Source of the DNA: Salipiger abyssi
Lineage (GTDB): Bacteria; Pseudomonadota; Alphaproteobacteria; Rhodobacterales; Rhodobacteraceae
Reading direction: 5' to 3'
NCBI RefSeq assembly: GCF_017311415.1
Contig: NZ_JAEKIS010000010.1
Coordinates: 1 to 64,000, forward strand
DNA length: 64,000 nucleotides
Every line of letters begins with the position of its first letter. Positions within the stretch are counted from its first letter, which is position 1. The notes under the pieces are model-generated. The model was not told where the DNA came from and searched no databases. It saw only the letters and a program-made list of their open reading frames with translations. Shown one piece after another: positions 45,368-53,803 of the stretch. A program made the translations under genes and the position numbers.

Positions 45368-46881
45368 TGGATACCCTGCTCGCACTTCTCACCGTCTTCA
45401 CGCAGCCGCAGCTCTTTCTTCTGGTGGGGCTGGGCACCTTTCTCGGCGTCTATATCGGCGCGATCCCCGGCCTGTCGGTCACCATGGCGGTGTCGATCCT
45501 GATCTCTTTCACCTTTTCCTGGGATGTCTACCCGGCGATCTCGCTGATGGTGGGCATCTACATGGGCGGCGTCTATGGCGGCTCGCGCACGGCGATCCTG
45601 CTGAACATTCCCGGCGCGCCCTCGGCCATCGCCACGGCCATGGACGGCTATCCCATGGCACAGCGCGGCGAGGCCGGCGAGGCCATCGGCGTCACCACCG
45701 TCATGTCCTTTTTCGGTGGGCTCGTGGGGATCGCCGTTCTGGCGCTGGCGGCGCCCTTCGTCGCCGAGTTCGCGCTGACCTTCCAGCCGCGCGACTACAT
45801 GCTGCTCGCGGTGCTGGGCATCCTGCTGGTGGGCTCGCTTTCCGCGGGCAGCCTGCTCAAGGGCATCTTCGCCGGCGCCCTGGGCATCGCCATCGGCGCT
45901 GTCGGCCGCGACCCGCTGACCTTTGCCGAACGCTTCACCTTCGATTTTCAGATCATGGAGGGCGGCATCTCCTTCATCGCGGTGATGATCGGCATGTTCG
46001 GCATCTCCGAAGCGCTGCTGCAACTTCACCATGTCGGCGCCGAGGCGATGCGTCAGAAGATCGACCGCATTGTACCGTCCTGGTCGACCGTGCGGAAATA
46101 CCTGCCGCTGTCGCTGCAAACCTCGTCGATCGGCGTCATCATCGGCGCCCTGCCCGGCACCGGTGGCGACATCGCGGCGCTCATGGCCTACGACCACGCC
46201 AAGCGTGTGACGAAAAAGCCGACACGCCCCTTCGGCACCGGCGCCATGGAAGGGCTGGTGGCGCCCGAGACGGCGAACAATGCCGCGGTGGGCGGGGCCT
46301 TCGTGCCGATGATGACGCTGGGCATCCCCGGCGACGCGGTGACCGCGATCATGATCGGGGCGCTTTTCATCCACGGGCTGAACCCTGGCCCGATGCTTAT
46401 GGTCGATCAGCCGCAGATGTTCTGGTTCATCGTCGGCGCGCTGCTGACCGCCAATGTCTTTATCCTGATCTGCGGCCTGACCGGCATCAAGCTCTTCACC
46501 AAGATCGTCGAGATGCCACGCGCGGTGCTGATCCCGCTCATCATGCTGCTGTCGGTGGTGGGCGCCTATGCGGTCAACAACTCGGTCACCGATGTCTACT
46601 GGATGCTGGGCTTCGGCGTCTTCGGCTATTTCATGCGGCACTACGGCTATCCGCTGGGGCCGGTGATCCTCGGCGTGATCCTGTCGCGCCTCTTGGACGA
46701 CAACTGGCGACGGGCGATCATCTCAGAGCGCGAGGATCTGGGCGCCTTCTCTGCCGGTATCTTCGGCAGCCCGCTGTCACTGACGCTACTGCTGGTGGTG
46801 GTGGCGATCTTTGTCTCCCAGACCCCGGTCTACGCGATGCTGAAATCCCGGATCTCGAAACGCGCGGCGGATCAAGCATGA
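45364..46881 (+). CDS. tctA: Tripartite tricarboxylate transporter large membrane subunit TctA
   Basis: This 505-aa polytopic permease has the TctA signature repeats: GAIPGLSVTMAVSILISFTF, GVYGGSRTAILLNIPGAPSAIATAMDGYPMA and IGALPGTGGDIAALMAYDHAKR. It forms the sodium- or proton-driven channel of the TTT importer and is the last gene of the plus-strand arm. The substrate is inferred only from neighbours. Confidence 0.95.
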   Translation: MMDTLLALLTVFTQPQLFLLVGLGTFLGVYIGAIPGLSVTMAVSILISFTFSWDVYPAISLMVGIYMGGVYGGSRTAILLNIPGAPSAIATAMDGYPMAQRGEAGEAIGVTTVMSFFGGLVGIAVLALAAPFVAEFALTFQPRDYMLLAVLGILLVGSLSAGSLLKGIFAGALGIAIGAVGRDPLTFAERFTFDFQIMEGGISFIAVMIGMFGISEALLQLHHVGAEAMRQKIDRIVPSWSTVRKYLPLSLQTSSIGVIIGALPGTGGDIAALMAYDHAKRVTKKPTRPFGTGAMEGLVAPETANNAAVGGAFVPMMTLGIPGDAVTAIMIGALFIHGLNPGPMLMVDQPQMFWFIVGALLTANVFILICGLTGIKLFTKIVEMPRAVLIPLIMLLSVVGAYAVNNSVTDVYWMLGFGVFGYFMRHYGYPLGPVILGVILSRLLDDNWRRAIISEREDLGAFSAGIFGSPLSLTLLLVVVAIFVSQTPVYAMLKSRISKRAADQA

Positions 46882-47023
46882 ACCGGTTTGGCGCCCTGCT
46901 GCCATAGCCGGCAGAGCCCCCTTTCCCCGGGCGCCCGCCACATCGCCCTGGGATCTTCTCTCCACAAAGCACGCGCAAGACGAGATTGCACCCCGGCCTG
47001 TAAGCCCCCGCACAGAAGCGCGG

Positions 47024-47614
47024 CTAGCTCGCGGGGCGCTCGCCGACCGCCTCGCGCCAGTGACGGCGGCAGAGCGAGACATAGGTTTCATTGCCACCGA
47101 TCTGCACCTGATCGCCTTCCATCGCCACCCGGCCCTCTGCATCCTGCCGGATCACCATTGTTGCCTTGCGACCGCAATGGCAGATTGTGCGGACCTCGCG
47201 CAGAGTGTCCGCCAGCGCCAGCAGCACCGCCGAGCCGGGGAAGAGCTGGCCGCGAAAATCGACCCGCAGGCCATAGGCCATCACAGGGATTCCCAGATCG
47301 TCGGCCACGCGCGCCAGCTGCCAAACCTGCGCCTCGGTCAGAAACTGCGCCTCGTCGACAAAGATGCAGGCGAGTGCCCGCGCGGTATTCTGCGCCTGGA
47401 TGCGGGCAAAGAGATCGTCCTGCGGGGTGAAGGTATCCGCATCCCGCCCGAGCCCGATGCGCGACCCGATACGCCCCTGCCCCGCCCGCGTATCGAGCCG
47501 CGCGGTCAGCAGATAGACCTCCATGCCGCGCTCGCCATAGTTATGCGCCGCTTGCAAAAGCAGCGTCGATTTGCCGGCATTCATGGTGGAGTAGTTGAAA
47601 TAGAGCTTCGCCAT
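47024..47614 (-). CDS. tdk: Thymidine kinase
   Basis: This 196-aa type II thymidine kinase phosphorylates salvaged thymidine. It contains the P-loop YSTMNAGKST, FVDEAQFL (Walker B), the lasso region and zinc-binding pairs CHCG and CRRH near the C-terminus. The start at 47614 (MAKLYFNYS) is chosen over an upstream 45-codon Arg/Ala-rich extension. It is a single-gene unit between the island and the regulator module. Confidence 0.95.
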   Translation of the reverse strand: MAKLYFNYSTMNAGKSTLLLQAAHNYGERGMEVYLLTARLDTRAGQGRIGSRIGLGRDADTFTPQDDLFARIQAQNTARALACIFVDEAQFLTEAQVWQLARVADDLGIPVMAYGLRVDFRGQLFPGSAVLLALADTLREVRTICHCGRKATMVIRQDAEGRVAMEGDQVQIGGNETYVSLCRRHWREAVGERPAS

Positions 47615-47925
47615 GGCGACGCTCCATGCCGCAGCCCGCGGCGCGGCGCAAGCCGCAGCTTTGCGTCGCGGCGGTGAAAGCGCGGCGCGACGCCGGGCCG
47701 GCGGGACAGAGCCCCGGGGGTTGCCGACCGGCATCGCGCCGCGCCTCACCAGACCGCCCGCCGCCCCGCCTGCGGGACGGTTCGCAGCCCGTCCCGATTC
47801 GAACCACCGGTCACGCGTGCCAACTGATCACAGAAAATGACATTTGCCTCATTGCGGTATAATGGGAAATGATAGCGCAGTTTCCCATCCGCGCCGGACG
47901 CGGCAAAAAGGCAGACCAAGTGCAA
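47615..47925. other. Intergenic region upstream of the CII-like/LuxR module
   Basis: These 311 bp hold GC-rich sequence next to tdk and then an AT-richer promoter stretch. TATAAT is at 47858-47863; no good -35 lies 16-18 nt upstream, which suggests dependence on an activator. It overlaps the dyad described at 47862-47888. A TTCGAA-containing stretch near 47797-47803 resembles a tRNA T-loop, but no tRNA can be folded. Confidence 0.45.
47862..47888. promoter_or_regulatory. Palindromic operator overlapping a TATAAT -10 element
   Basis: ATGGGAAA (47862-47869) and TTTCCCAT (47881-47888) are perfect inverted repeats with an 11-nt spacer, centred about one helical turn past the -10. A repressor bound here would cover the transcription start. 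Autoregulation by the adjacent CII-like or LuxR-type protein is the simplest reading. Confidence 0.55.
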
Positions 47926-48384
47926 ATGTCGATCGTCGGACGTTACCTGAAAAAACACACCGAGGCGCTGGTAAAGGATGTCGGGATCGAGGCCGCCTGC
48001 ACCCTCAGCGGAAAATCAAAGGCCACGCTGGGGCGCTATTATTCCGATCACCAAGAGCATGAAGACAGGTTTATGCCCGTCGATACCGTGGCGGCGTTGG
48101 AGGAGGCCGCGTCCTATCCGCATGTGACCTCGGCGCTGGCAGAGTTGCAATCCATCATGCTCCAGCACGGCGGCGACCGCAGGAATGCCCCGCGAGAAGG
48201 CGGCGTCAACAGCGATGTGGTGGCGCTTAGCCAACGTTTCGCGATGCTCATGGCGGAATATCACCAGTCGATCCAGGACGGCGTGATCTCGGGCACCGAA
48301 GCCCGCCGCCTGCTCAAGGAAACGCTTGCCCTCCAGAAGGTGCTTGTCGATATCAAGCTGCATCTCGAAGATGAAACAGCCTGA
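47926..48384 (+). CDS. Phage CII-like putative DNA-binding protein
   Basis: This 152-aa protein (start MSIVGRYLKKH) has an N-terminal helical segment with ACTLSGKSKATLGRYYSDH, a possible helix-turn-helix, followed by DRFMPVDTVAALEEAASYPHVTSALAEL. This layout is reminiscent of phage regulatory CII-type proteins; the C-terminal half looks helical and may oligomerise. An ATG at 47869 would add 19 residues, but it coincides with the expected transcription start and the operator. The gene overlaps the LuxR-type gene by 14 nt. Function not established. Confidence 0.6.
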   Translation: MSIVGRYLKKHTEALVKDVGIEAACTLSGKSKATLGRYYSDHQEHEDRFMPVDTVAALEEAASYPHVTSALAELQSIMLQHGGDRRNAPREGGVNSDVVALSQRFAMLMAEYHQSIQDGVISGTEARRLLKETLALQKVLVDIKLHLEDETA

Positions 48385-49252
48385 GGACCCGTCCCAGCCC
48401 CGTCCGCTGAGCGCCGCCGAGCAGCATGTTCCCGAGCTGCTCCAGCGGTTTCTGCTGCAATTGGAAACCACCGAGAACTCGCGCCAAGTCTGGCGCATGC
48501 TCGTCGCGCTCGGACGCGAGCTGAAATTGCCTTTCGTCGATTTCATCTCTGCCAGTTCCTGGCACGGCTGGAAGAAAACCCGTTTCATCCGCACCTCCTA
48601 CGATGCGTCATGGCTCAACAGCTATTACCGAGACCCGGAAATCTCGCGCTGGTCCTATTTCCGCTGCCACGCGATGGATTATCTGACGCCGATCGCCATC
48701 GGTCTCGAATTCGTCGACGAATACAAACCCATCCCGGAACCGCGCCTCGAAGTGCTTCGCGAGGCGGCGCGGCGCGGGCTGCGCGCGGGATATTCCATTC
48801 CCCTGCGCTGCAACGCCCCACCGCAGAGCGCACTCATCAGTTTTTCCGGCGACCATTCGCGCCGGGACATGCTGACAATCATCAACGCCCACGGCTGGAC
48901 GCTTACCACTGCGGCGCTGACCGCGCATCAACGGTATATCTATCATTTCGGCCGCGAATTCGCCGAACGGAACCGCATCACACCGAAGCAGCTGGAGCTT
49001 CTGGAGCTGCTCGGTGCAGGGCTTCAGGACAAACAGATCGCGGAGCGACTCGGGGTGTCGATTTCGGCGATCCGGCAGCGCATGAACGCGCTGTCGCAGA
49101 ATACCGGCATGACCTCGCGCGCCGAGCTTGCGGCGCTCGCAATGTCGCTGGGCGTGCTCCCGGATCCGCTGAACCGGCCGGGCGACCGCGAAGCCCAAAC
49201 CCTCATCGAGATGGACGAAGGCGGCGCCACGCTGCAACCGGTGGTACTCTGA
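48371..49252 (+). CDS. LuxR-family regulator with autoinducer-binding-type domain (solo)
   Basis: This 293-aa protein has an N-terminal domain with the acyl-homoserine-lactone receptor pattern ASWLNSYYRDPEISRWSYF (Trp, Tyr, Asp-Pro positions) and GLRAGYSIPLR, then a LuxR helix-turn-helix ITPKQLELLELLGAGLQDKQIAERLGVSISAIRQRM (cited as ITPKQLELLELL and QIAERLGVSISAIRQRM). No luxI-type synthase is nearby, so it is a solo that may sense exogenous signals. The start at 48371 lies inside the upstream gene, showing an operon. Residues after ~270 are an extra acidic tail. Confidence 0.82.
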   Translation: MKQPEDPSQPRPLSAAEQHVPELLQRFLLQLETTENSRQVWRMLVALGRELKLPFVDFISASSWHGWKKTRFIRTSYDASWLNSYYRDPEISRWSYFRCHAMDYLTPIAIGLEFVDEYKPIPEPRLEVLREAARRGLRAGYSIPLRCNAPPQSALISFSGDHSRRDMLTIINAHGWTLTTAALTAHQRYIYHFGREFAERNRITPKQLELLELLGAGLQDKQIAERLGVSISAIRQRMNALSQNTGMTSRAELAALAMSLGVLPDPLNRPGDREAQTLIEMDEGGATLQPVVL

Positions 49253-49276
49253 TAAAGCTGTGGCGTTCGCCCAAAA

Positions 49277-49308
49277 AAGAATGCCCCCCGTTTCCGAGGA
49301 GCATTCTT
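49277..49308 (+). terminator. Stem-loop after the LuxR-type gene
   Basis: AAGAATGC (49277-49284) pairs with GCATTCTT (49301-49308), 25 bp after the stop. The stem is preceded by an A-run and followed by TAAAATGC, so its U-tract is weak. Confidence 0.5.
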
Positions 49309-49647
49309 AAAATGCTGAAAAGGTATCTAAAACGACTTCCCCCCCAGAAGGGTTAAACAAGGACACGCAGCGGGAAAACCGCCTATCGACGCTGTCGCAA
49401 ACAGCTTTCCCCCGGCGCGGCCGGATCATGCGAACCGGTAATGGCTCTCCCTGCTGGCCCGACCGAACGCCATATTTTTACCATAAGTTCAGATTTTTGT
49501 CTCGCATTGGCGTCATATCCCAGGACGTGACGTCAGCTTTTGCAGCGGTTTCCCGGGCAAAAACTGTAAGAAACGACAGGGATCATGAGCCGGAAAGTCG
49601 GATTTTTGACTCTGCGGTAAAGAATCACTGCGCAATACGGGCCGGGA
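49309..49647. other. AT-rich intergenic region
   Basis: About 340 bp between the LuxR-type terminator and rimO have lower GC than the surroundings. A short open frame (49428-49709) runs into rimO antisense and has no domain. No promoter for a neighbouring gene is required here, as rimO converges. I see nothing definite; a small RNA is possible but unsupported. Confidence 0.4.
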
Positions 49648-51009
49648 TCAGCCGCGGATCAAGCGGCCCCAAAGGTCGTATTCCCCCGCCTCGTCCACCT
49701 CGACGGTGACGATATCGCCGGGGTTCAGCGCCTCGTGGCCCTCGTCGATAAAGAGATTGCCGTCGATTTCGGGCGCGTCGGCCATGGTCCGGCAGGTGGC
49801 GGCGTCATCTTCGACGAGATCGACGATCACCTCCAGCCGCTTGCCGACCTTGGCCGCAAGCTTGGCTTCGGAAATCTCCTGCGCCTTTTCCATGAAGCGC
49901 TCCCAGCGCTCCTGCTTGAGCTCGGGCGCCACATGATCGGGCAGCGCGTTCGACCGGGCACCGGCGACATTCTCATATTGAAAGCAGCCCACCCGGTCGA
50001 GCTGCGCCTCGTCGAGCCAGTCGAGCAGGGTCTGGAACTCCGCCTCGGTCTCGCCGGGATAGCCGACGATGAAGGTCGAGCGCAGCACGATCTCGGGACA
50101 GGCGGCGCGCCAGGCGGCGATTTCGTCCAGCGTCCTGGCCGCCGCCGCCGGCCGCGCCATGCGGCGCAGCGTGTCGGGATGGGCATGCTGGAACGGGATA
50201 TCCAGATAGGGCAGCACCAGCCCCTCGGCCATCATCGGCACCAGCTCGCGCACATGCGGATAGGGATAAACGTAATGCATCCGCACCCAGGCGCCGAGGC
50301 TGCCCAGCTCGCGCGCCAGCGGCAGGATCGGGAACTTGTCGGCGCGATCCTTCCAGTCGGTGCCATAGGCGCTGGTGTCCTGGCTGATCACCAGCAGCTC
50401 CTTCACCCCGGCCTCGACCAGCTTTTCCGCCTCGCGCAGCACCGCCTTCGCGGGCCGTGATGCGAGCTTGCCGCGCATGTCGGGGATGATGCAGAACTTG
50501 CAGGCGTGATTGCAGCCTTCGGAGATCTTGAGATAGCTGTAATGGCGCGGCGTCAGCTTGACCCCGCTCGACGGCAGCAGATCGACGAACGGATCGGGCG
50601 CGGGCGGCACCGCGCCATGCACCGCGTCCAGCACCTGCTCGTATTGATGCGGGCCGGTGACGGCCAGCACCTTGGGATGCACGCCGGTGATATAGTCGGG
50701 CTCGGCGCCCAGACAGCCGGTGACGATCACCCGGCCATTCTCGTTCAGCGCCTCGCCGATGGCCTCCAGGCTTTCCGCCTTGGCGCTGTCGAGAAAGCCG
50801 CAGGTGTTCACGATCACCGCGTCGGCGCCGCTGTAATCGGGCGAGATGCCGTAACCCTCGGCGCGCAGCCGGGTCAGGATGCGCTCGCTGTCGACCAGCG
50901 CCTTGGGACAGCCGAGAGAGACCATGCCGATGGTCGGCTGGCCGTCGCGTTTGGTCTCGGAAAGGCGGGCGCGCGCCAGATCGGGGCGCAGGTCGGGAGG
51001 ATTCTGCAT
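49648..51009 (-). CDS. rimO: Ribosomal protein S12 methylthiotransferase RimO
   Basis: This 453-aa radical-SAM enzyme methylthiolates the conserved aspartate of ribosomal protein S12. It has [29 protein letters not shown], the radical-SAM motif [11 protein letters not shown] and a C-terminal TRAM domain ([14 protein letters not shown]). The start at 51009 (MQNPPDLRP) is preferred over 51048, whose extra 13 residues lack support. Confidence 0.95.
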   Translation of the reverse strand: MQNPPDLRPDLARARLSETKRDGQPTIGMVSLGCPKALVDSERILTRLRAEGYGISPDYSGADAVIVNTCGFLDSAKAESLEAIGEALNENGRVIVTGCLGAEPDYITGVHPKVLAVTGPHQYEQVLDAVHGAVPPAPDPFVDLLPSSGVKLTPRHYSYLKISEGCNHACKFCIIPDMRGKLASRPAKAVLREAEKLVEAGVKELLVISQDTSAYGTDWKDRADKFPILPLARELGSLGAWVRMHYVYPYPHVRELVPMMAEGLVLPYLDIPFQHAHPDTLRRMARPAAAARTLDEIAAWRAACPEIVLRSTFIVGYPGETEAEFQTLLDWLDEAQLDRVGCFQYENVAGARSNALPDHVAPELKQERWERFMEKAQEISEAKLAAKVGKRLEVIVDLVEDDAATCRTMADAPEIDGNLFIDEGHEALNPGDIVTVEVDEAGEYDLWGRLIRG

Positions 51010-51087
51010 GGCGGGCATATAATGGAGCGCGCGGGTGCGGGGAAGCACCCGTTTCGATATTCTCGCGAATGCCGCCTGCCCTGCGGC

Positions 51088-52257
51088 TCAGCCGCCCACG
51101 ATCTGGCGGTAAAGCGCCTCGTCGGTGTCGCCCTCGCTGCCAAAGACCAGGATCCGCGATGTGCCGCTGAGCCCGAGCGCCGTCCGCCAGGTCGCGTTGC
51201 CGCAGCAGGCCTCCGCCGCCGCAAGCCCGGCCACGGCGGATTCGCCCGCAACCACCGGCGGCGCGCCCGCCGCGAGGCGCCGCATCCAGCGCGGCACCGC
51301 CTCCTCGGGCACGCCCACCGCCGCGTCGCAATGGTCCTTGAGGATCTCCCAGGCCAATAGCGAGACCTCGCCGCAGGCCAGCCCCGCCATCATCGTGTCG
51401 AGTTCGCCCTCGTCGGCCACCGGCGCCCCGGCGCGAAAGCTCTTCAGCCAGCAATCGGCCTTCAGCGGATCGGCCAGCACCAGCCGGGGCCGCGCCGCGC
51501 CGTAACGCCGCGTGGCAGAGGCCGCGACCGCCGCCGCCATGCCGCCCACGCCGGTCTGCACAAAGATATGGGTCGGCGCCTCGGGCAAGGCGTCGAAAGC
51601 CTCCGCTGCCATGATCTCGTAACCCTGCATCACGTCGCGCGGCACATCGGTATAGCCGGGATAGGAGGTGTCGGAGACGACGAACCAGCCCTCGGCATCG
51701 GCGGTCTCCTGCGCCTCACGCAGGCTGGCGTCGTAATTGCCGGGCGTGCGCCTGACCTCGGCGCCGTATTGTGCGATGGCCGCACGGCGGCCCTCGGAAA
51801 CCGTCTCATGGATAAAGATGACACAACGCGCGCCAAAGCGCTGCGCGCCCCAGGCGACCGAGCGCCCGTGATTGCCGTCAGTGGCGCAGCAGACGGTGAT
51901 TTCCGCCGCCTCCGGGTGGGCACGGTCGATGATCTCCTGCATCGGGATCTCGCGCCCCAGCCGCGCCGAGAGCTCCCGGCGCAGCAGCCGTGCCACCGCG
52001 TATGCACCGCCGAGCGCCTTGAAACTGCCGAGCCCGAAGCGCGCGCTTTCGTCCTTGTAGCGCATGGTGGCGACGCCGAATTCCGCGGCGACATCGGCGA
52101 GCGCGTGCAGCGGCGTGGGCGCATAGCCGGGCCAGTGCGAGATCGCGTCATAAGCCGCCGCAAAGGCACGGTCAGAGAGGATGTCGTCCTGCGCGGGCCT
52201 CCAGACGCCATCGGGCTTCGCCAGAGGATTGGCAACGAACTCGTAGCTGGATGTCAT
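51088..52257 (-). CDS. dpaL: Diaminopropionate ammonia-lyase
   Basis: This 389-aa PLP enzyme converts 2,3-diaminopropionate to pyruvate and ammonia. The PLP lysine is in FGLGSFKALGGAYA, the phosphate-binding region is TGVGGMAAAVAAS, and ATDGNHGRSVAWGA is typical of the DpaL/YgeX group. It is on the minus strand after a GNAT gene (75-nt gap). No transporter or regulator for diaminopropionate is adjacent. Confidence 0.92.
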   Translation of the reverse strand: MTSSYEFVANPLAKPDGVWRPAQDDILSDRAFAAAYDAISHWPGYAPTPLHALADVAAEFGVATMRYKDESARFGLGSFKALGGAYAVARLLRRELSARLGREIPMQEIIDRAHPEAAEITVCCATDGNHGRSVAWGAQRFGARCVIFIHETVSEGRRAAIAQYGAEVRRTPGNYDASLREAQETADAEGWFVVSDTSYPGYTDVPRDVMQGYEIMAAEAFDALPEAPTHIFVQTGVGGMAAAVAASATRRYGAARPRLVLADPLKADCWLKSFRAGAPVADEGELDTMMAGLACGEVSLLAWEILKDHCDAAVGVPEEAVPRWMRRLAAGAPPVVAGESAVAGLAAAEACCGNATWRTALGLSGTSRILVFGSEGDTDEALYRQIVGG

Positions 52258-52332
52258 GCCGATCTCCCTGCGGCGCCGGATCGCGTCACCGTTTCAGAAA
52301 TCGCCGCGCGCTTCAATCGTGCTGGCACCCGC

Positions 52333-52938
52333 TCATTCGCGCCCCATCCAGAGGGTGCGCCCCTCCGCGCAGCCCAGATCCCTGAACCCCATCTTGCGCC
52401 AGAAACCCAGCGCGCGGGCGTTCGCGCGATTGACCCCGACATGTACGCCGCCGGCCCGCTGCGCCTCGGCCAGACGCCGCCAGTCGGCAAAGAGCCGCGT
52501 GCCGAGCCCCGCGCCCCGAAGACGGGGCAGCAGGTTCATATGCAGGTGCGCGGGATAGCGGTCGGTCACGGCGACGGGCGGCGCCTCCGGGTGATGGATC
52601 ATGAAGGCCCGCCGCTGGCCGGGTGTGCGCGTCGCTGCCGGGATCTCCACCGGGTCGGGATAGCGCCTGCGCAATGCCGGCCACCAGTCGCGCTCCAGCC
52701 GAGCGGCCCACGAAACGGTGTCGACGACGCCGACGGCAAAACCGGCAATCCCCGCCTCATCCTCCACCACAAGCCCCAGCTCCGGGCAGAGCGCGGCATA
52801 GGGCGCGGAGTAGATATGCCCAATCAGGGCCGGATCGTCGTAGAGATGCGAGGCGTCGCCACCCTCGAAACCGGTGGCAAGCGAGATCGCGTAGAGCGCG
52901 TCGATGTCTTCCGGCCTGACCGGGCGGATGCGGGTCAT
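52333..52938 (-). CDS. GNAT family N-acetyltransferase
   Basis: This 201-aa acetyltransferase has IRPVRPEDIDALYAIS at the start and the acetyl-CoA loop in HLHMNLLPRLRGAGLGTRLFADW, followed by VNRANARALGFWRKMGF. The substrate is unknown; it resembles bacterial OGA-like acetyltransferases. It lies upstream of dpaL and may be co-transcribed. Confidence 0.85.
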   Translation of the reverse strand: MTRIRPVRPEDIDALYAISLATGFEGGDASHLYDDPALIGHIYSAPYAALCPELGLVVEDEAGIAGFAVGVVDTVSWAARLERDWWPALRRRYPDPVEIPAATRTPGQRRAFMIHHPEAPPVAVTDRYPAHLHMNLLPRLRGAGLGTRLFADWRRLAEAQRAGGVHVGVNRANARALGFWRKMGFRDLGCAEGRTLWMGRE

Positions 52939-53034
52939 TTCGTCCTGCGCCTCAGAGGGTCCGCCCGCAGGCTATCCCGCCCCGCACGCCATGCCAATCC
53001 GCGCCCGGTCGCCACAGCATCGCCAAAAGACAAA

Positions 53035-53060
53035 GGGACGCGCCATGACGGCCCGTCCCC
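53035..53060 (-). terminator. Rho-independent terminator of gcrA
   Basis: On the minus strand GGGACG and CGTCCC (53054-53059 and 53035-53040 on the plus map) form a stem followed by TTTGTCTTTT, 33 nt after the gcrA stop. Confidence 0.65.
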
Positions 53061-53092
53061 TTACAGTGCTGAAAGCCTGCGTTGCCCCGCGC

Positions 53093-53683
53093 TCAGCGGC
53101 GGCGATCGCGGCGCGAGGACATCGGCTGGAAAGCCACGCCCACATGCGCGTCGCAATAGGGTTTGCCCTGCTGCACCGGCAGCCCGCAGAACCAGAAATC
53201 CTCGGTCGCCGGGTCGCCCACCGGCCATTTGCAGGTGCGCTCGGTCAACTCCATCAGCGTCAGCTTCTTGGCCTTCTTCTCGACCTCGCTGACCTTGGCG
53301 AGCGCTTCGGGGCTGATCTCGTTCGCAGAAGGCTGCGGCGGCAGCGGCTGGCCGGCGGGGATGATCTGCTTGCGCGTGGCCGGCGGCGCGGACCGCGTCT
53401 CGGCGGCAGCCGGCACGGCGGGTTCGCGCGGCTTGGCTTCGGGCTCGGGCTCAGCCGGTTTCGGTGCCGCCTTGGGCTTGACCTCCTTGGGCGCCTTCGC
53501 CTCCTTGGCAGGCGCCGCCGCAGGGGCGCCGGCGCCGGTACGGTTCGACAGGCCCAGACGATGCACCTTGCCGATCACGGCATTGCGCGTGACACCGCCC
53601 AGTTCCTTGGCGATCTGGCTGGCGGACTGACCTTCCGCCCACATCTTCTTAAGCAGCTCGACGCGCTCATCGGTCCAGGACAT
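53093..53683 (-). CDS. gcrA: GcrA cell cycle regulator
   Basis: This 196-aa protein begins MSWTDERVELLKKMWAEG followed by SASQIAKELGGVTRNAVIGK, the GcrA DNA-binding domain. GcrA binds methylated GANTC sites with sigma-70 and is a marker of alphaproteobacteria. A low-complexity Ala/Pro/Lys linker occupies residues ~50-110; the C-terminal part with CKWPVGDP and FWFCGLPV has paired cysteines (CX~17C, then YCDAH), a zinc-like pattern seen in the family. Confidence 0.95.
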   Translation of the reverse strand: MSWTDERVELLKKMWAEGQSASQIAKELGGVTRNAVIGKVHRLGLSNRTGAGAPAAAPAKEAKAPKEVKPKAAPKPAEPEPEAKPREPAVPAAAETRSAPPATRKQIIPAGQPLPPQPSANEISPEALAKVSEVEKKAKKLTLMELTERTCKWPVGDPATEDFWFCGLPVQQGKPYCDAHVGVAFQPMSSRRDRRR

Positions 53684-53703
53684 GATGTATCCTTATTGAA
53701 AAA

Positions 53704-53775
53704 GCGGCCCACGACCGGGGCCGCCTGGAAATTCCGCGGTTGGCCCTATTGTAGTCATCGTCATCCGAGTTACAA
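53704..53775 (-). promoter_or_regulatory. gcrA promoter and leader hairpin
   Basis: On the minus strand TTGTAA (53775-53770), 16 nt, then TACAAT (53753-53748) form a good promoter. The leader contains a perfect 7-bp inverted repeat, GCGGCCC (53704-53710) and GGGCCGC (53718-53724), 20-40 nt before the gcrA start, which could affect translation. Confidence 0.5.
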
Positions 53776-53803
53776 GCCAAGGCCGCAGAGGAAAGGGCCG
53801 CGA

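Noticed and set aside
47780-47830. tRNA-like TTCGAA stretch upstream of the CII-like gene
   Set aside because: T-stem bases do not pair and no acceptor, D or anticodon arm can be built.
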